A DNA stretch of 46,296 nucleotides, taken from positions 1 to 46,296 of the forward strand of contig CAUAAZ010000015.1 in assembly GCA_958427145.1 (NCBI GenBank), given 5' to 3'. Below the pieces are notes generated by a model. That model was not told where the DNA came from, searched no databases, and saw only the letters and a program-made list of their open reading frames with translations. Made by a program: the position numbers and the translations under genes. Source of the stretch: an uncultured Collinsella sp. Lineage in GTDB: Bacteria > Actinomycetota > Coriobacteriia > Coriobacteriales > Coriobacteriaceae. Positions 16,953-26,615 of the stretch are shown here, piece by piece. The first letter of the stretch is position 1; the number at the start of each line of letters is the position of its first letter.

Positions 16953-18094
16953 CGGCCCTCATCTCCTTGCTGTTTGGGAACGGTGGCAAACACGCGCCAG
17001 CCGCCGGCGCCGGCACGCGGGCCGGCGGTGAAGGTGCCGCCAAGCGCCTCGATGCGCTCGCGCATGGAGGCGAGCCCCATGCCCTCCGCGGCACGGCGGC
17101 CGCTTGCTTGGACCCCGCCCACGCCATCGTCGGTAACGATGAGCTGGTAAAACGACGGATGCTCCATGCATCGTACGGTGACGGTCTGGGCGCAAGCGTG
17201 GCGCATGGTATTGGAGAGCGCCTCGCGCAGGACCGCCGCAAAGCAGTTGGCGACGTTGGCGGGTGCATGCTCGGTTAAAACCTCAAGCTCAATCTGCGGG
17301 CCGCCGTCCGAGCGCGCGCCCTCCACGATGCGCTCGAGCTGTACGGAGAGATTGGCCGCGTTGTCGTTGAGCGCGTGGACGCTCGAGCGCACGAGCTGAA
17401 GTGCTTCGTCCACGGTGCGCTTGACGTCAGCGAAGTCGGCGGCGACGCCGGGCTCGTTGGCGTGGACCACGCGTAGGGCCTCGGTTTGCAGCGAGGCGCG
17501 CGTGAGCTGGTGGCCCACGTTATCGTGGATCTCGCGCGCGATGCGGGCGCGCTCGGCGAGCGTTGCGAGCTCGACCTCGTAGTCCTGGCGGTCGGCAAGG
17601 TCGCGGTTGCGCGCCTCGAGTGCGAGGGCTCGTTCCTGCAGCTCGTCACGGGTGCGACGCATGCGTTCCTGCTCGCGCTCCAGCTGGGCGGTGCGCAGCG
17701 ACAGTAAGGTGGCGGCGACTGAAAGGATGGCGGTCAACAGCAGCGCACGGGTGGGAAGCGCGCCGGCGTGGGCATATGCGACGAGCGCGCAGGCAAAGAT
17801 GGCGCCGGCACCCAGTGCGCCCCAGACGTGCTCTCGGCACACGCGTCGCGCGATGTCGTAGAAGGCGAGAGGCGCAAGCGGCACAAACGGCGGTACGAAA
17901 ACTGCCGCGATGATGCAGGCGTAGCTCGCGGCCTCGCTCACACGGCGGGCGCGGTTTCCCTGTACGACCTCGGCCAGCGAGGTGGCAATAACGCCAAGGC
18001 AAAACGCCGCGACCAGGCGAGCGTCCACAGCAAGACCCATGGCGGCCGCAATACAGCACGCCAGCACGATCGATTTGTCGAAAAGCCTGTTCAT
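16949..18094 (-). CDS. Sensor histidine kinase (HisKA_3 / NarX-DesK type)
   Basis: A membrane-bound kinase of 381 residues. The N-terminal ~125 residues form about five membrane segments without a recognisable sensor domain, typical of DesK/LiaS-like intramembrane kinases. A coiled linker ~130-175 follows. The HisKA_3 dimerisation segment has H190 in ERARIAREIHDNVGHQL. The HATPase_c domain has LREALSNTMRHA and VTDDGVGG...GMGLASMRERIEALGG. A longer open frame exists upstream to 18256, but that part lacks protein-like composition and the conserved membrane start is at 18094. TACAAT sits seven bases before this ATG, suggesting a leaderless transcript. Confidence 0.88.
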   Translation of the reverse strand: MNRLFDKSIVLACCIAAAMGLAVDARLVAAFCLGVIATSLAEVVQGNRARRVSEAASYACIIAAVFVPPFVPLAPLAFYDIARRVCREHVWGALGAGAIFACALVAYAHAGALPTRALLLTAILSVAATLLSLRTAQLEREQERMRRTRDELQERALALEARNRDLADRQDYEVELATLAERARIAREIHDNVGHQLTRASLQTEALRVVHANEPGVAADFADVKRTVDEALQLVRSSVHALNDNAANLSVQLERIVEGARSDGGPQIELEVLTEHAPANVANCFAAVLREALSNTMRHACAQTVTVRCMEHPSFYQLIVTDDGVGGVQASGRRAAEGMGLASMRERIEALGGTFTAGPRAGAGGWRVFATVPKQQGDEGR

Positions 18095-18106
18095 ACGGGT
18101 ATTGTA
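18095..18106 (-). promoter_or_regulatory. Possible leaderless promoter of the histidine kinase
   Basis: On the minus strand TACAAT (18106-18101) ends six bases before the kinase ATG at 18094, so transcription would begin at or next to the start codon. No Shine-Dalgarno sequence is present between them. No good -35 hexamer is visible, which keeps confidence low. Confidence 0.4.
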
Positions 18107-18291
18107 CGCGAAGCCGCGCGTGGTGGAGGGACCGCCTGCGCAACCGTGACATTCCTCCCACGCGGCAAAGCGGGGACGTCGGCAGGCCGCACGGCCAAGC
18201 TCCGCACTCGTGACAAAGCTCACTGGCGCGCGCCGGCGGCTCCTGCGATGATGCAATCGTACCGGGCCGCAATCAACAGAAGGGCCGCCTC

Positions 18292-19230
18292 ATGACAGAC
18301 ATCGTCCACGTCGAAAACCTCGTCAAGCGCTACGATGACCTTATTGCGCTCGACCACTTTAACCTGAGCATCGCCCCCGGCGAGATCTTTGGCCTGCTGG
18401 GCCCCAACGGCTCGGGCAAGACCACGTCCATCAACTGCATTCTGCAGCTGCTTGCCTACGACAAAGGCATCATCGAGCTGTTCGGCGAACCCATGACGCC
18501 CGCCCGCTATGACCTCAAGCGCCGCATCGGCGTGGTGCCGCAGCAGGTGGCGGTGTTCGACGAGCTTACGGTGCGCGAGAACATCGACTATTTCTGCAGC
18601 CTCTACGTCAACGACCGCAAGCGCCGTCGCGCGCTGGTCGACGAAGCCATCGACTTTGTCGGGCTGGGCGACTTTGCCAAGTTTCGCCCCGGTAAGCTCT
18701 CGGGCGGCCTGGCGCGTCGCCTCAACATTGCCTGCGGCATTGCGCACAAGCCCGAGCTCATCTTTTTTGACGAGCCCACGGTGGCGGTCGACCCACAGAG
18801 CCGCAACGCCATCCTGGAGGGCATCTGCCGCCTGCGCGACGAGGGCGCCACGGTGGTGTATACCAGCCATTACATGGAGGAAGTCGAGCAGATCTGCAGC
18901 CGCATCATGATCATGGACGGCGGGCGCGTGCTGACGCAGGGCACCAACGACGAGCTCAAACGCATGATTCAGATGGGCGAGCGCGTGACCGTCGAGGTCG
19001 GCGCCGTCGAGCCCGCCACAGTCGAGCGGCTACGCGCCCTCGAGCACGTGCTTTCGGTTGAGCTTTCCGGCGGCGAGCTCGTTTGCACCTGCGAGGCGAG
19101 CCCGCACAACCTGGTGGACATCCTCGACACGCTGCGCGCTGCCGACGTGGCGCTCGGCCGCGTGTGGAGCGAGCCGCCGACCCTCAACGACGTGTTCCTC
19201 GAGATCACCGGCCGCGAGCTGCGCGACTAG
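18292..19230 (+). CDS. ABC-2 exporter ATP-binding protein (DrrA/CcmA type)
   Basis: A 312-residue ATPase with Walker A GPNGSGKT (38-45), Q-loop near VPQQVAVF, signature LSGGLARRL, Walker B LIFFDEPT and the switch H in YTSHYMEE. A C-terminal ~80-residue extension after the nucleotide-binding domain is typical of DrrA-like exporters. It starts after AGAAGGG and is divergent from the kinase gene. Two membrane subunits follow with 9-nt spacing and then a 14-nt overlap, so the three form one operon. The substrate is unknown; drug, peptide or lipid export are all plausible. Confidence 0.9.
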   Translation: MTDIVHVENLVKRYDDLIALDHFNLSIAPGEIFGLLGPNGSGKTTSINCILQLLAYDKGIIELFGEPMTPARYDLKRRIGVVPQQVAVFDELTVRENIDYFCSLYVNDRKRRRALVDEAIDFVGLGDFAKFRPGKLSGGLARRLNIACGIAHKPELIFFDEPTVAVDPQSRNAILEGICRLRDEGATVVYTSHYMEEVEQICSRIMIMDGGRVLTQGTNDELKRMIQMGERVTVEVGAVEPATVERLRALEHVLSVELSGGELVCTCEASPHNLVDILDTLRAADVALGRVWSEPPTLNDVFLEITGRELRD

Positions 19231-19239
19231 GGGGCAGCC

Positions 19240-20427
19240 ATGTTCAACACCATTATCATTACGGTCAAGACGCTGCTGCGTCGGCCGAGCACGTGGGTCT
19301 GGGGCGCGATCTTTCCCGTCGCGCTTTCCACGATGTTCATGTTTATGTTTGCGAATCTGAGCTCCGACGGCACGGTCGACCCGGTGCCGGTGGCCGTCGT
19401 AGTGGATGAGGCCTGGGACGCCTCGACCTTTAAGGATGTGGCGACATCGCTTGCCAAGGAAGGCGACGACCAACTGCTCGAGATCCACGAGTGCGAGGAT
19501 GTGACCGTCGCGAACCGTGCGCTCAAGGCCGGCGAGGTCGCGGGCATCTACACGGTCGATGCCGCGGGCACGCCCAAGCTCACACTGCTTTCGAGCTATG
19601 ACGGCTCGCGTGCCTCGTCGGTGCTCACCGATCGCAGCATCCTGGAGACGGTGGCAAGCTCGTATACGCAAAATGCCGAGCTCATGCGCCAGATTTCCCA
19701 GGACAACCCGGCTGCCCTTGCCGATCCGGAGGCGGTTGCGCGCGCCCTGTCGCTCGAGGGCGGCACCCGCCGCGTAAGCCTGACGCGCACCACGCCCGAT
19801 GGCACGGTCATCTACTACTACGCGCTCTTTGGCCTGGTTGCGATGATGTCTGCCGAGTTTGCCGCCTTGAGCGTCGTCGATTTGCAGCCCAATCTGTCGG
19901 GCCTTGGGGCGCGCCGCTGCGTGGGCGGTCTTTCCAAGACGGCGTCGCTGGCCGGTATTTTTGTGGGCTCGTGGCTGGTCTCCTTTGCTTCGATGGCGAT
20001 CGCGATCGGCTACGTGCGCCTAGTCGTGGGCATCGACTTTGGCGGGCGCGAGGGGCTGTGCCTCGTGGGCGCCGCCGCTTCCGCGCTTGCCGCCACGGGC
20101 CTGGGACTCTTTGTGGGCACGCTTCCCGTTAAGGGCGGCAAGGCGTCCAAGTCGGGCATCCTCACGGGCTTTGCCACCACGTGCGCCCTGTTCGCCGGCC
20201 TCTACGGCGAGCCGGCGATGGCGCTTGCCGACGACGTCGCCCGCGCCTGCCCGGCCGAGTGCTGGCTCAACCCCGTCAAGCTTATCTGCGACATGTTCAA
20301 CCGCCTGTATTTCTTTGAGGACCTGGGCCCCTTTGCCGTTCGCGCCGGCGCACTGGTCCTTATGGCGCTGCTGTTCGTTGCCGCCGCCACGCTGATCTTT
20401 GGAAGGAGCCGCTATGAGCACCTTTAA
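19240..20427 (+). CDS. ABC-2 type permease, subunit 1
   Basis: A 395-residue membrane protein of the ABC2_membrane_3 type. It has one N-terminal membrane helix (~20-40), an extracytoplasmic region of ~140 residues (DPVPVAVVVDEAW onward), and five to six further helices from ~195 to the C-terminus. It is the second gene of the exporter operon. Its last codons contain the Shine-Dalgarno sequence of the next gene. Confidence 0.85.
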   Translation: MFNTIIITVKTLLRRPSTWVWGAIFPVALSTMFMFMFANLSSDGTVDPVPVAVVVDEAWDASTFKDVATSLAKEGDDQLLEIHECEDVTVANRALKAGEVAGIYTVDAAGTPKLTLLSSYDGSRASSVLTDRSILETVASSYTQNAELMRQISQDNPAALADPEAVARALSLEGGTRRVSLTRTTPDGTVIYYYALFGLVAMMSAEFAALSVVDLQPNLSGLGARRCVGGLSKTASLAGIFVGSWLVSFASMAIAIGYVRLVVGIDFGGREGLCLVGAAASALAATGLGLFVGTLPVKGGKASKSGILTGFATTCALFAGLYGEPAMALADDVARACPAECWLNPVKLICDMFNRLYFFEDLGPFAVRAGALVLMALLFVAAATLIFGRSRYEHL

Positions 20428-21619
20428 GACCGCACTTCGCATGGCGCTCGCGCACCCGTTCTACCTGCTTATCTACACGGTGTTCATCTCGCTCATGGGT
20501 GTGTTTATCGCGGCATCGGTGAGCTGGAACTCGTCGCAGCTCACCGAGTACAAGCCCTACGATGCCAACGTGATCGTGGTCGACCGCGACGACAGCGACC
20601 TTTCGCGTGCGCTTACCAAGCATCTGGGTTCGCGCTTTGAGCTGGTCACGGGCGTCGGCGACGATACGTACGATCTTGCGGACGCGCTCTCCAAGAGCAA
20701 CAGCGCCAAGGGCAGTGCCGACTGCGTGTTCTTTATCCCGGAGGGGTTTGAGGACGACCTCGTTGCAGCCGCCCGCGCGGGGGAGTCCCTGCCCAAGCTC
20801 GATGTGACCTACGGTGCCGGCACCATGGCGGCGGCGCTTTCGTCTGCCGAGGCCTCGCGCTTGATCTCGCTCGCGGGCGCTGCAGCCGCACTTGAGCCCG
20901 CCGCCTCTAGCGGCGACGTTGCCAAGGCCGCCGAGCATGCGGCCGCGAAGCGTGCCGAGGTCCAGATCGAGCAGGTCAAGGTTGACTCGACAGCCGCCGC
21001 CACGCTCGAGTCGTACTTCAACTTTGGCGCGTACGCGATTATCTCGTCGGTCATCGTGTCGGTGGGGCTGGTGTTCTCGGGCATGAACGAGCCTGAGCGC
21101 GTACGTCGCATGGATGCCGGTCCAATCCCCGGGCGCCAGCGTTCGCTTGCCGTGTTTGCGGCCGCCGCCGTGATCACCGTCTGCATCTGGGTTGTGTCGA
21201 GCATGATGGGCGTCGTGGGCTTTGCCGGCGCGGTCGCCGAGGTCGGCGTGGGCCGTGTATGTCTGGCGCTGGCGGCGACGTTTGCCCTGGCGTGCACGCC
21301 GCTGGCCGTTGGCTTTGCCCTTTCGAGCCTGGGTGCGCGCGAGGAGCTGCTCAACGGTGTGGGCAACTTGCTTGGCATGCTCATGACGTTTTTGGGCGGC
21401 GCCTGGATGCCGCTGTCGCTCATGGGTTCGGCCGTGCAGACCATGGCGCATTTTGTGCCGACGTTTTGGGTGAACGACGCGATCGGCAAGGCGCTTGCCT
21501 CGGACCTGACGTCTGCCGTGCTGGGGGACATCGCCTGCGACCTAGGCGTCACGGTGCTCTTTGCCGTGGCCATCGCCGCCGCAGGCTTCGCCCTCGCACG
21601 CGCCAAATCCCGCGCCTAG
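20414..21619 (+). CDS. ABC-2 type permease, subunit 2
   Basis: About 401 residues with the same architecture as the preceding permease: a first helix (~15-38), a large external loop including a Ser/Asp/Ala-rich part, then five or six helices from ~205 on. ATG 20414 is chosen because GGAAGGAG lies just upstream; a TTG five codons earlier would lack such a site. It overlaps the previous gene by 14 nt. With the ATPase it should form a heterodimeric exporter, with the two permeases probably paralogous. Confidence 0.85.
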   Translation: MSTFKTALRMALAHPFYLLIYTVFISLMGVFIAASVSWNSSQLTEYKPYDANVIVVDRDDSDLSRALTKHLGSRFELVTGVGDDTYDLADALSKSNSAKGSADCVFFIPEGFEDDLVAAARAGESLPKLDVTYGAGTMAAALSSAEASRLISLAGAAAALEPAASSGDVAKAAEHAAAKRAEVQIEQVKVDSTAAATLESYFNFGAYAIISSVIVSVGLVFSGMNEPERVRRMDAGPIPGRQRSLAVFAAAAVITVCIWVVSSMMGVVGFAGAVAEVGVGRVCLALAATFALACTPLAVGFALSSLGAREELLNGVGNLLGMLMTFLGGAWMPLSLMGSAVQTMAHFVPTFWVNDAIGKALASDLTSAVLGDIACDLGVTVLFAVAIAAAGFALARAKSRA

Positions 21620-21623
21620 CCAC

Positions 21624-21654
21624 CTAGTCATTTAAGAGCGTCCCCAACGACTAG
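21624..21654. repeat. 31-nt GTCCCC repeat, copy 1
   Basis: CTAGTCATTTAAGAGCG followed by TCCCCAACGACTAG, with self-complementary ends (CTAGTC-GACTAG). It begins five bases after the permease stop codon. Two more copies are at 25133-25163 and 33562-33592, each directly behind a gene. Confidence 0.8.
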
Positions 21655-21689
21655 TCTTGAAACAAATCCCCGCTCTCGCCCAAAAATAG

Positions 21690-21723
21690 TTCGCCAAGGT
21701 TTACTATTACGCTATAAAGTAGT
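21690..21723 (+). promoter_or_regulatory. Probable promoter of the MacB/FtsX-type operon
   Basis: TATAAA (21713-21718) serves as a -10 candidate, with a weak TTCGCC (21690-21695) 17 bp upstream. TACTA (21702) and TAGTA (21719) flank the -10 as an inverted repeat and may bind a regulator. Confidence 0.35.
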
Positions 21724-21747
21724 ACAAGGCTAACAATGGGGGATAGC

Positions 21748-22461
<714 letters not shown>

Positions 22462-22469
22462 GTGGCGCC

Positions 22470-25136
22470 ATGACACCTCTCGCAAAACGTCTCCCGCGCG
22501 AGCTGCGCCGCAATATCGGCAAGTACCTGGGCATCTTTTTGCTTATGTGTGGAAGCATCGCCCTTACCTCGGGCTTTTTGCTCGCGGCGCATTCCATCGG
22601 CTGCCTTATCGACGACATGCGCGATGCGTACACGATTGAGGACGGCCGCGTGACCACCTCCTTCGAGGCTACCGACGATCAACTCAGGGCCGCCGAGGAT
22701 GCAGCCGACGACGTCGGCGGCGTCACGTTCTACAAGAATTTCTCCATCGACGCCATCATCAAAAAGACCGCCGGCGACGACGGCACCAAGCGCACGCTGC
22801 GCACCTATGCGCACCGCACCAAGGTCGATATCGCGTCCTACTGCGAAGGCAGGCAGCCCAAGGCGGACGATGAGGTGGCCATCGACCGTGTCTTCGCCAC
22901 CAACAACGACCTCGCCGTGGGCGATAAGGTCGAGCTTGAGGGCCGCACCTACACCATTTGCGGCATCATGACCCAGCCCGATAGCCAGGCGCTGTTCCTC
23001 AACAATTCGGACTTTACGGTGAACACCATCACCTATGGCGTGGCCGAGGTCACCGATGCCGGCTTTGCCGCGCTCGAGGATGCCGGTGGCGCACCCGCCT
23101 ACACCTACTCCTTCACCTTTGCCGATCGCGACCTCCCCACCGCGGATCGCATCGATGCGGAGCAGGATATGGTCAAGGCGCTGACCGATGCCGATGCACG
23201 CGTGGATGACCTCATCGACGCCGATTCCAACCAGGGCATTGGCTATGCGCGCGACGACGTGGACGGCGACTCCATGATGTGGATGACGCTGCTCGACATC
23301 ATCATCGTGATCATGGCGTTTGTCTTTGTGGTCCTTACCGACGCCACCATCGAGGAGGAGAGCGCCATCATCGGCACGCTGCTCGCCAGCGGCTATCGTC
23401 GACGCGAGATCGTGCTGCACTACCTGGCACTTCCCGCCATCGTGGGCGTAGTCGCGGCGCTTTTGGGCACGGCGCTCGGCGTTGCGTTCTTTACCGAGCC
23501 CATGCGCGGCCTCTATTACGGGTCGTACAGCCTGCCGCCCTTCCAGGTGTACTGGAGCTGGGAGATCTTTGTGAAGTGCGCCGTGGTTCCCGCCGCCGCG
23601 CTCATCCTCATCACGCTGGTGGGTCTGCTTCGCAAAATGGGCAAGACGCCGTTGCAGTTCCTTCGTCACGAAGCGAGCGGCAAGTCGGGTACCAAGCGTG
23701 GTATGCAACTGCCGGAGCGCATGGGTTTTGTTTCCCGCTTCCGCCTGCGTATCTTCCTGCGCAATCTGGGCAACTTCGCCACGCTCTTCGTGGGCATTGC
23801 GTTTGCCTCGCTGCTGCTGCTCTTTGGCCTGGCGATCCTGCCCACGATGACGCACTATGCGGACAACCTCGAGACGAGCCTGGTCGCCGAGCACCAGTAC
23901 ACGCTCAAGGCTCCGCTGGAGCTCGAGGGCACCGCCGAGGAGCGTGAGCAGTGGTCGGCACTCGAGCGCTTGCAATCGGTTGACGGCGCGCTGCTTTCCG
24001 CCGTCCGGGATGCCGATGACGAGCTTGACGACGCGGCCGATGCGGCGCAGGCGGCAGCCGATGCCGCGACCGCATCTCCGTCTGCCGAGAGCCTGACCGC
24101 AGCGCAGGACGCGCTTGCCAAGGTCCAGGACAAGAAGGATGCGCTCTACGCGCGCCTTGACGATCTTGCCGATGCCCTCGGCTGCAACCGCGATGAGGCT
24201 GTCGACCTAATTGACAAGGCCTCTAAGATCGACACTGACAACGATGATATCCACCCGGTCAATACGACCGACAACGGCGCGGGCGCAATCGCACAGGCCG
24301 AGAAATACGCCGTTTACCAGCTGCAATACGACCGCGGCGATGGAAATGGGCAGGAGACGATTTCCGTCTACGGCATCTCATCCGATTCGCGCTATTGGAA
24401 AGACCTCAACGTCGGCGATGGGCGCGTCGTCTTTGGCGGCGGTTTGCTCGATAAGTTTGGCTGGAGCGAGGGCCAGAAGGTCACGCTCGACGACAAGTAC
24501 GAGGGCGAGCATTATTCCCTTGAGTACGCGGGCAAGGACTGTACCTGGGGCTCCAAGTCGGACATGAATATCTATATGAGTATCGACGACTTTAACGAGC
24601 TGTTCGGCAACGACGCCGCCTACTTCAACGGCTATGCGAGCGATGAGAAGCTCGACCTCGATGCTCGTTACTTTGCCGGCGACACCACGCCCGACGATAT
24701 GCGCGCCGTGGGCGACCAGTTCATCGGCATGATGAGCAAAATGATCGGCATGATGGTCGGGCTCGCGGTGTTTATCTTCCTGCTGTTTATGTACCTGTTG
24801 ACCAAGGCTGTGATCGACCACAGCGCCCGTTCGATCAGCTACATGAAAGTCTTTGGCTATCGCGATGGCGAGATCTCGCATCTGTACATCCGCTCGATCA
24901 CGCTGTGCGTGGCAGCGTCGCTCGTTCTGAGCCTGCCGGTCATTATTGGCTCGCTCACGGCCATCTTCCGCTCGATGTTGCTCGCCTACAACGGCAATAT
25001 CGAGATTTATGTGCCCTGGTGGTCCATGGCGGCGTGCGCAGGAATCGGCTTTGCAACCTATCTGGTCGTGGCGCTGCTACACACGCGCTCTATCAAGCGC
25101 GTGAGCCTGGCCGAAGCCCTTAAAGTCCAAGAGTAG
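22470..25136 (+). CDS. FtsX-like ABC permease
   Basis: An 888-residue permease with two FtsX cores. There is a membrane helix at ~15-40, a large extracytoplasmic domain (~45-260), three helices (~265-400, containing EEESAIIGTLLASGYRRREI), another helix ~435-460, and a second external domain. That second domain has a strongly alpha-helical Ala/Asp segment (~520-590, DDELDDAADAAQAAADAATA and on), then three C-terminal helices (~760-880) with a second SYMKVFGYRDGEI motif. ATG 22470 follows GGTGG. The stop codon TAG (25134-25136) is the first part of the second GTCCCC repeat. Confidence 0.88.
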   Translation: MTPLAKRLPRELRRNIGKYLGIFLLMCGSIALTSGFLLAAHSIGCLIDDMRDAYTIEDGRVTTSFEATDDQLRAAEDAADDVGGVTFYKNFSIDAIIKKTAGDDGTKRTLRTYAHRTKVDIASYCEGRQPKADDEVAIDRVFATNNDLAVGDKVELEGRTYTICGIMTQPDSQALFLNNSDFTVNTITYGVAEVTDAGFAALEDAGGAPAYTYSFTFADRDLPTADRIDAEQDMVKALTDADARVDDLIDADSNQGIGYARDDVDGDSMMWMTLLDIIIVIMAFVFVVLTDATIEEESAIIGTLLASGYRRREIVLHYLALPAIVGVVAALLGTALGVAFFTEPMRGLYYGSYSLPPFQVYWSWEIFVKCAVVPAAALILITLVGLLRKMGKTPLQFLRHEASGKSGTKRGMQLPERMGFVSRFRLRIFLRNLGNFATLFVGIAFASLLLLFGLAILPTMTHYADNLETSLVAEHQYTLKAPLELEGTAEEREQWSALERLQSVDGALLSAVRDADDELDDAADAAQAAADAATASPSAESLTAAQDALAKVQDKKDALYARLDDLADALGCNRDEAVDLIDKASKIDTDNDDIHPVNTTDNGAGAIAQAEKYAVYQLQYDRGDGNGQETISVYGISSDSRYWKDLNVGDGRVVFGGGLLDKFGWSEGQKVTLDDKYEGEHYSLEYAGKDCTWGSKSDMNIYMSIDDFNELFGNDAAYFNGYASDEKLDLDARYFAGDTTPDDMRAVGDQFIGMMSKMIGMMVGLAVFIFLLFMYLLTKAVIDHSARSISYMKVFGYRDGEISHLYIRSITLCVAASLVLSLPVIIGSLTAIFRSMLLAYNGNIEIYVPWWSMAACAGIGFATYLVVALLHTRSIKRVSLAEALKVQE

Positions 25137-25163
25137 TCGTTTGAGAACGTCCCCAATGACTAG
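25133..25163. repeat. 31-nt GTCCCC repeat, copy 2
   Basis: The same element as at 21624, with ends TAGTCGTT and AATGACTAG around GTCCCC. Its TAG at 25134-25136 is the stop codon of the FtsX permease. Confidence 0.8.
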
Positions 25164-25172
25164 GTGCCGTAC

Positions 25173-25203
25173 TTGACTTTAACTCTACTTTAACTGGTAC
25201 CAT
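25173..25203 (+). promoter_or_regulatory. Promoter with 19-bp spacer and tandem ACTTTAACT boxes (MerR-like layout)
   Basis: TTGACT (25173-25178) and TACCAT (25198-25203) are separated by 19 bp. The spacer region contains ACTTTAACT twice (25176-25184 and 25187-25195, 11 bp apart). Overlong spacers with repeats between -35 and -10 are the hallmark of MerR-family control. No merR gene is in the window. Confidence 0.45.
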
Positions 25204-25245
25204 CCTCTATGTCTGTAACGCCATATAGACCGAGGGGATAGATCT

Positions 25246-26451
25246 ATGACCGCAACTGCACCCGCAGCACCCGCTAAGGTGTACTTCACCAACCTGCGCA
25301 CGCATGCTCGCGAGAGCCAGCTCGACAAGCTCAAGCGCCTCATACGTCACGCCGGTATCGAGCAGATCGACTTTGAGAACAAGTTCGTTGCCATCAAGAT
25401 TCACTTTGGCGAGCTGGGCAACCTGAGCTTTTTGCGTCCCAACTACGCCCGCGCCGTCGCGGATGTCGTGAAGGAGCTGGGTGGCAAGCCCTTCCTCACC
25501 GACTGCAACACGCTCTATGTCGGTAGCCGCAAAAACGCGCTCGAGCACATCGATACCGCCTATCAGAACGGCTTTACCCCGTATGCCACGGGTTGCCAGA
25601 TCATCATCGCCGACGGCCTCAAGGGTACCGACGAGGCGCTCATCCCGGTCGAGGGCGGCGAGTACGTGCGCGAGGCCAAGATCGGTCGGGCACTCATGGA
25701 TGCCGATATTGTGATCAGCCTCACGCACTTTAAAGGCCATGAGCAGGCCGGCTTTGGCGGCGCCATGAAGAACCTGGGCATGGGCGGCGGCAGCCGCGCC
25801 GGCAAGATGGAGCAGCATGCCGCCGGCAAGCCGAACGTCGCGACCGAGCACTGTATTGGCTGCCGTGCCTGCGAAAAGGTCTGTGCGCACAGCGCTATCT
25901 CGTTTGACGACACCCGTGAGCGCGAGCTCGCCAACGGCAACACCCGTACGGTTCACGTTGCCGCTATCGACCATGATCGCTGCGTGGGCTGCGGCCGCTG
26001 CATCGGCGTGTGCAACCAGGACGCCATCAAGCCCGGCCATGACGCCGCGGCCGACGTGCTCAACTGCAAGATCGCCGAGTACACCAAGGCCGTCGTCGAC
26101 GGCCGCCCGAGCTTCCACATTTCGCTCGCCATGGACATTAGCCCCAACTGCGATTGCCATCCCGAAAACGACACGCCTATCGTCAACGATATCGGCATGT
26201 TCGCGAGCTTCGACCCGGTCGCCCTCGACCAGGCCTGCGCCGATGCCGTCATGGCATCCGAGCCGCTGCCCAACACCGAGCTCACCGATAGCGCGGCCAA
26301 GATGGAGCATAACCACGAGCATCTGGAGGGCGAGCAGGCCAAGGACCCCTTCTGCATCACGCATCCCGACACCGACTGGCGCACCTGCATTGCGCATGCC
26401 GAGAAGATCGGCCTAGGCACGAGCGAGTACGAGCTCATCGAGGTCAAATAG
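25246..26451 (+). CDS. DUF362 domain protein with two [4Fe-4S] ferredoxin motifs
   Basis: A 401-residue cytoplasmic iron-sulfur protein. The N-terminal ~190 residues and the region after ~270 make up the DUF362 fold (KVYFTNLRT, KIHFGELGNL, LTHFKGHEQAGFGGAMKNLGMG). Two C-x2-C-x2-C-x3-C clusters are inserted, CIGCRACEKVC (near 205) and CVGCGRCIGVC (near 247). Further cysteines occur in NCDCHPEN. The family is common in anaerobes and its reaction is not established; an electron-transfer or redox-enzyme role is probable. GAGGGG precedes the start. The gene is monocistronic, with a promoter of MerR-like layout. Confidence 0.88.
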   Translation: MTATAPAAPAKVYFTNLRTHARESQLDKLKRLIRHAGIEQIDFENKFVAIKIHFGELGNLSFLRPNYARAVADVVKELGGKPFLTDCNTLYVGSRKNALEHIDTAYQNGFTPYATGCQIIIADGLKGTDEALIPVEGGEYVREAKIGRALMDADIVISLTHFKGHEQAGFGGAMKNLGMGGGSRAGKMEQHAAGKPNVATEHCIGCRACEKVCAHSAISFDDTRERELANGNTRTVHVAAIDHDRCVGCGRCIGVCNQDAIKPGHDAAADVLNCKIAEYTKAVVDGRPSFHISLAMDISPNCDCHPENDTPIVNDIGMFASFDPVALDQACADAVMASEPLPNTELTDSAAKMEHNHEHLEGEQAKDPFCITHPDTDWRTCIAHAEKIGLGTSEYELIEVK

Positions 26452-26500
26452 CACCTATCTATTGGACATATCAAGCGCTTTTGTAGCGCAACGTTAGCAA

Positions 26501-26535
26501 AGGCCGCCCGCGAGCACAGCTCTCGCGGGCGGCTT
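26501..26535. terminator. Bidirectional terminator between convergent genes
   Basis: GCCGCCCGCGAG (26503-26514) and CTCGCGGGCGGC (26522-26533) form a perfect 12-bp stem. TTT follows on the plus strand and AAAG precedes it, giving TTT on the minus strand. It lies between the convergent DUF362 and hydrolase genes. Confidence 0.75.
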
Positions 26536-26615
26536 TCCGGAAGTATGCGGCAAATTTCGAGACCGCCGAGTACACGACGTTTTTTGGCAACAAAACCCCA
26601 GACGTTGCTTTTTGC

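Noticed and set aside
18095..18256. N-terminal extension of the histidine kinase
   Set aside because: The open frame continues upstream, but its composition is Arg/Pro/Gly-rich without a membrane segment; the membrane domain starts at 18094.
25211..25235. Further copy of the GATCTGTAACA repeat (CTGTAACGCC)
   Set aside because: Only seven or eight bases match, and there is no opposing arm at the fixed distance.
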